Source: an uncultured Bacilli bacterium
GTDB taxonomy: Bacteria; Bacillota_I; Bacilli_A; RF39; UBA660
DNA length: 33,590 nt
NCBI GenBank assembly: GCA_905235065.1
Contig: CAJOJR010000001.1
Span: forward strand, 1 to 33,590
Reading direction: 5' to 3'
Position 1 is the stretch's first letter. Each line of letters begins with the position of its first letter. Positions 32,219 through 33,590 of this stretch are shown one piece after another. The notes under the pieces are model-generated. The model had not been told where the DNA came from and did no database searches. It saw only the letters and a program-made list of their open reading frames with translations. A program made the translations under genes and the position numbers.

Positions 32219-32635
32219 TTACTCATGTTTACTTTTAAATACATAGAATTTACTTATTACATAATTACCGATTATTATTAAAATTTGGACTATTATTTTA
32301 GATATTCTATCATTTATATTTAGTAAATTAACCAACAAAAACATACATAAAATTTCTAATAATAAAGTGGATATCCTTGATAAGTAAAATTTAATTGCTT
32401 CTTTTAATACTTCTTTATTTTTGCTTTCAAATACAAATATTCTATTTGTAAAATAAGCAAATGTTACTGCACATATCCAAGAAAGTACATTAGCAATTGT
32501 TAACTCTATTGCTTTATTTGGATTAAGTAACTTTAAAGTTAACAAATAATAGGAACCCAAACTAACTAAAGTAGTCAGTCCCCCTATTATCAAATACATT
32601 ATTATTTCTTTATTTTTTTTAATAAACTTTTTCAT
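32219..32635 (-). CDS. GtrA family membrane protein
   Basis: GtrA-like proteins have four membrane helices and are linked to export of sugar-lipid intermediates or wall polysaccharide modification. 138 residues: basic N-terminus MKKFIKKNKEI, then IIMYLIIGGLTTLVSLGSYY (helix 1), a helix with WICAVTFAYFTNRIFVF (helix 2, a GtrA hallmark), helix 3 (about 85-105) and helix 4 ending in NYVISKFYVF. I chose the ATG at 32635; a longer frame starts inside efp. There is no SD, and TATAAT lies 6 nt upstream, so the message is possibly leaderless. Confidence 0.85.
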   Translation of the reverse strand: MKKFIKKNKEIIMYLIIGGLTTLVSLGSYYLLTLKLLNPNKAIELTIANVLSWICAVTFAYFTNRIFVFESKNKEVLKEAIKFYLSRISTLLLEILCMFLLVNLLNINDRISKIIVQILIIIGNYVISKFYVFKSKHE

Positions 32636-32641
32636 ACAAAA

Positions 32642-32647
32642 ATTATA
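32642..32647 (-). promoter_or_regulatory. -10 element for possibly leaderless gtrA
   Basis: TATAAT 6 nt before the ATG, the same geometry as at 20632-20637. It follows the efp terminator immediately. No convincing -35. Confidence 0.4.
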
Positions 32648-32648
32648 C

Positions 32649-32677
32649 AATAAAAAAAGATATATTTCTATATCTTT
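32649..32677 (-). terminator. efp terminator
   Basis: 9-bp stem AAAGATATA / TATATCTTT (32656-32664 with 32669-32677) followed by T on the minus strand. It overlaps the efp TAA (32676-32678). Confidence 0.75.
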
Positions 32678-33233
32678 ATGCTCTTGAAGAATACTTACCA
32701 TCTCTAGTAGTAATAATTATTTCTTCCCCTTCTTCAATAAATAGAGGAGCTTTTAATGTATATCCAGTTTCAATAGTAATATCTTTCATTGCTCCAGAAG
32801 TTGTATTACCTTTAACTGCACTCTCAGCTTTAATTACCTTATAAGAAACTTTTTCTGGAAGAGATACACCTATAACCTCACCTTCATAGTTCATTACTTC
32901 AACATCCATATTTTCTTTTAATAATGGAGCTTCATCTTCTAATTTAGAAGTTGGTATTTCCATTTGTTCATATGTATTATTATCCATAAATACATAGTTA
33001 GTTCCATCATTATATAAATAAGATAATTGTCTTTTTTGAACATTAGCTTTTTCTAACTTGATGCCAGCATTAAAAGTAATTTCTTGAGTACTTTGAGTCT
33101 TTAAGTTCTTTAACTTAGTTTTAACAAAAGCACTACCTTTACCAGGTTTTACATGTTGGAACTCAACAACTTGATAAACATTACCTTCATACTTTATAGT
33201 CATTCCGTTTTTAATATCATTTACATTAAACAT
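32676..33233 (-). CDS. efp: Translation elongation factor P
   Basis: Relieves ribosome stalling at polyproline. The 185-residue protein has the KOW-like N-domain with the tip loop VKPGKGSAFV (Lys near 32, the modification position in other species), then two OB folds ending in a typical C-terminus (TLKAPLFIEEGEEIIITTRDGKYSSRA). The ATG lies 8 nt after rpmG; the rpmG stop TAG forms part of the weak SD (AGGT), so the two are coupled. Confidence 0.97.
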   Translation of the reverse strand: MFNVNDIKNGMTIKYEGNVYQVVEFQHVKPGKGSAFVKTKLKNLKTQSTQEITFNAGIKLEKANVQKRQLSYLYNDGTNYVFMDNNTYEQMEIPTSKLEDEAPLLKENMDVEVMNYEGEVIGVSLPEKVSYKVIKAESAVKGNTTSGAMKDITIETGYTLKAPLFIEEGEEIIITTRDGKYSSRA

Positions 33234-33241
33234 ATTTTAAC

Positions 33242-33409
33242 CTACGCTTTCTTTTCTTTATGAACAGTAGTTTTATTACATCTAGGACAGAATTTTTTAA
33301 TTTCTAATTTACCTTCAGTGTTTTTCTTATTTTTACTAGTTAAATAGTTAATTTCCTTGCATTCAGTACATTGTAATGCTACGCCTTCTCTATTTTCCTT
33401 TTTTGCCAT
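33242..33409 (-). CDS. rpmG: 50S ribosomal protein L33 (zinc form)
   Basis: Small large-subunit protein of 55 residues: [18 protein letters not shown], then [20 protein letters not shown] and [15 protein letters not shown]. Two CxxC pairs make it the zinc-binding form. The ATG at 33409 follows AGGAGG; the stop TAG is at 33242-33244. First gene of the rpmG-efp transcript. Confidence 0.95.
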   Translation of the reverse strand: MAKKENREGVALQCTECKEINYLTSKNKKNTEGKLEIKKFCPRCNKTTVHKEKKA

Positions 33410-33437
33410 TATAATTCCTCCTTTTTTTACACAAAAG

Positions 33438-33466
33438 ATTATAACAAATAAAATATAACTTTACAA
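33438..33466 (-). promoter_or_regulatory. rpmG-efp promoter
   Basis: TTGTAA (33461-33466), 17 nt, TATAAT (33438-33443) with TGT before the -10. The -35 box lies inside a hairpin that terminates whatever is upstream. Confidence 0.65.
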
Positions 33467-33480
33467 GTAAAAGTTATATT
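33444..33480 (-). terminator. Terminator of a gene beyond the right edge
   Basis: 11-bp stem AATATAACTTT / AAAGTTATATT (33452-33462 with 33470-33480), T-rich minus-strand tail. In the remaining 110 bases I see only a short minus-strand frame open to the edge (end near 33549) and a small UUCG-loop hairpin (about 33572-33585). Confidence 0.6.
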
Positions 33481-33590
33481 TATTAACAATTTAATTATTT
33501 ACAGTATTGAGTAACTTCTTCATAATAAGGCTCACTATTTTATATTATCACTTATGTTTAGAAAGTGTTAACGAATTAACTCTACCTATT

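Noticed and set aside
33549-33590. 3' end of a minus-strand gene at the right edge
   Set aside because: Only 13 codons are visible before a TGA and nothing identifies them; the nearby hairpin at 33452-33480 suggests an upstream gene, but its frame cannot be proven.

Overview
The window comes from a low-GC, Gram-positive-type bacterium with a compact genome, most likely an uncultured Bacilli lineage related to the Erysipelotrichia or the Mollicutes. Evidence: strongly AT-biased DNA; Firmicutes gene pairs (recU followed by a class A PBP, dnaD next to nth); a tRNA-Phe T-box ahead of pheST; GatCAB; and spoIVA, which implies endospore formation now or in recent ancestry. Trp is encoded by UGG in the genes I checked and all complete genes end in TAA or TAG. 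There are no rRNA or tRNA genes, insertion sequences or CRISPR arrays. The only trace of mobile DNA is a truncated ORF6N-domain gene.

Layout. 1-874: 5' part of rpsB (minus), with a structured leader and a promoter divergent from recU-PBP1A (plus, 1129-4528). 4539-6873: nth, dnaD, a short cca and hup (minus). 6993-11645: spoIVA, trmL, a DUF2207 membrane protein and lemA. 11737-15356: pheS-pheT behind a T-box leader. 15392-17572: a 65-residue unknown protein, frr, a Y-family polymerase and the ORF6N remnant. 17681-23563: obgE, a putative metallopeptidase, two metallophosphoesterase genes (one with tandem domains) and uppS. 23564-24209: a gene-poor interval holding a 24-residue membrane peptide locus and then the rpsD leader. 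24210-24803: rpsD (plus). 24853-32155: a cell-division/wall block read leftward (murG, divIB, gatC, gatA, gatB, ftsA, ftsZ), in which gatCAB sits inside the usual dcw order. 32219-33409: gtrA, efp and rpmG.

Functions are mainly translation (rpsB, rpsD, rpmG, efp, frr, pheST, gatCAB, trmL, cca), wall synthesis and division (PBP1A, uppS, murG, divIB, ftsA, ftsZ), and DNA maintenance (recU, nth, dnaD, hup, dinB). The DNA is tightly packed. In about a dozen genes the TAA stop lies inside the terminator hairpin, two promoters have their -35 box inside the preceding terminator, and two genes look leaderless.

The most unusual locus is 23702-23958. It has a good promoter, an SD partly held in a hairpin, a 24-codon transmembrane peptide, and imperfect 29/30-nt inverted repeats that would pair the 5' and 3' ends of the transcript just before a T tract. 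A possible antisense promoter lies on the other strand. This resembles type I toxin-antitoxin messages, although the peptide matches no family I recognise. Also notable are a pheS gene without a canonical start codon (best candidate GTA) and a two-domain phosphoesterase whose first domain has lost its metal ligands.
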